Shown piece by piece: positions 63,777 through 64,000 of a DNA stretch of 64,000 nucleotides. Under the pieces are notes generated by a model that was not told the origin of the DNA, did no database searches, and saw only the letters and a program-made list of their open reading frames with translations. Each line of letters begins with the position of its first letter. Position 1 is the stretch's first letter. This DNA comes from an uncultured Bacteroidota bacterium (GTDB lineage Bacteria; Bacteroidota; Bacteroidia; AKYH767-A; OLB10): assembly GCA_900696575.1 (NCBI GenBank), contig CAADHD010000034.1:21812-85811 (forward strand), read 5' to 3'. Made by a program: the position numbers and the translations under genes.

Positions 63777-63950
63777 ATGACCGTTTACAACCTGAAACGA
63801 GTGATTAATATTCTCGGCATTGAAACGATTCTCAAAAAACTCAAAACCTGGAAGCCGAAGTACCCCCGGCTTATATTTTTTGAAAAAAACAGCCTCTTTA
63901 AAGGCTTTTATAAGCACGATTATTTTTCACTTCAGAAGTTAGCCGCATAA
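63777..63950 (+). pseudogene. C-terminal fragment of IS1182-family transposase
   Basis: Fifty-seven codons beginning MTVYNLKRVINILGIETIL and ending in a normal TAA at 63950. YNLKRVINILG is the typical last helix region of IS1182-like transposases. The reading frame is closed upstream by TAA, so no full protein can be made. Confidence 0.65.
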
Positions 63951-64000
63951 TTTTCTTTAATAAATCATCCCTTATATGGCTTCTGAATGCTTCCTTTAGC

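Larger units (their letters stand above)
63543..63950 (+). mobile_element. Remnant of an IS1182-like insertion sequence
   Basis: Head and tail of one transposase gene lie about 100 bases apart with the middle missing. A full IS1182-type element encodes about 450-550 residues; only about 100 are left. No convincing terminal inverted repeats were found in 63414-63542 or 63951-64000. It is an internally deleted, dead element filling most of the gene-free stretch at the right end. Confidence 0.7.

Overview
This 64 kb window is chromosomal DNA of a Bacteroidota bacterium, probably a Chitinophagales, Sphingobacteriales or Cytophagales relative. Four points support this. Several secreted proteins end in type IX secretion (T9SS) sorting domains of the PNP...GIY type. 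Bacillithiol (BshA), GH3-beta-lactamase and arginine decarboxylase genes are of the kinds found in that phylum. Shine-Dalgarno sequences are scarce. Many starts are preceded by the Bacteroidota -7 promoter element TAnnTTTG, which I located at eleven sites. GC content is moderate. Nearly all the DNA is coding, with short intergenic gaps. I saw no rRNA, tRNA, CRISPR array or intact mobile element.

Layout. 1-2.7 kb: a glycoside hydrolase family 31 gene cut by the left edge, divergent from a glycogen-synthase-like glycosyltransferase. 2.8-10.8 kb: a TPR-sensor adenylyl cyclase and a giant 1991-residue T9SS-exported protein with an altered subtilase domain and hexapeptide repeats. 11-14.6 kb: a leftward stress cassette (Hsp20; DoxX, TauE/SafE, CDF transporter, universal stress protein). 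14.7-19.5 kb: envelope and transport genes (BtuF-like receptor, patatin-barrel protein, twin lipoproteins, OmpH/Skp-like protein). 19.5-23.8 kb: an arginine node (argS, arginase, arginine decarboxylase). 23.8-28 kb: grpE-dnaJ, a TlpA thioredoxin, SAM hydrolase and PhoH. 28-38 kb: bshA, a NUMOD4/HNH protein, a GH3-beta-lactamase fusion, an AAA+ response regulator without a DNA-binding domain, a cupin/JmjC protein, a STAS-like protein, an RsmI-like methyltransferase, a GldI-like FKBP lipoprotein and a DHH phosphoesterase.

38-44.3 kb holds a small rightward polysaccharide module: a two-domain oxidoreductase, an alpha/alpha-barrel-like protein, a phosphoglycosyl transferase and a Wzi-like outer-membrane protein. 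44.3-50 kb carries YjjG-like HAD, cytochrome P460-like, M48 peptidase, lipid kinase and POT transporter genes plus a frameshifted small gene. 50-55.5 kb carries a T9SS repeat protein, ffh-folD, and a T9SS heme-motif gene interrupted by an in-frame TGA beside a small C-x5-CH lipoprotein. 55.5-63.4 kb carries a coupled pair of M16 peptidases, fabG, an outer-membrane barrel, and an LTA-synthase-like sulfatase overlapping a lipid kinase. The right end (63.5-63.95 kb) holds the head and tail of a deleted IS1182-like transposase.

Most of the window is housekeeping and envelope biology. The least explained items are the (A/G)R(A/V)LVN hexapeptide array and the Asp-to-Asn catalytic change in the giant protein, the regulator with a GSFTSA loop and no DNA-binding domain, the sugar transferase with an unusual N-terminal half, the two interrupted genes, and an uncharacterised two-repeat protein at 45.7 kb.
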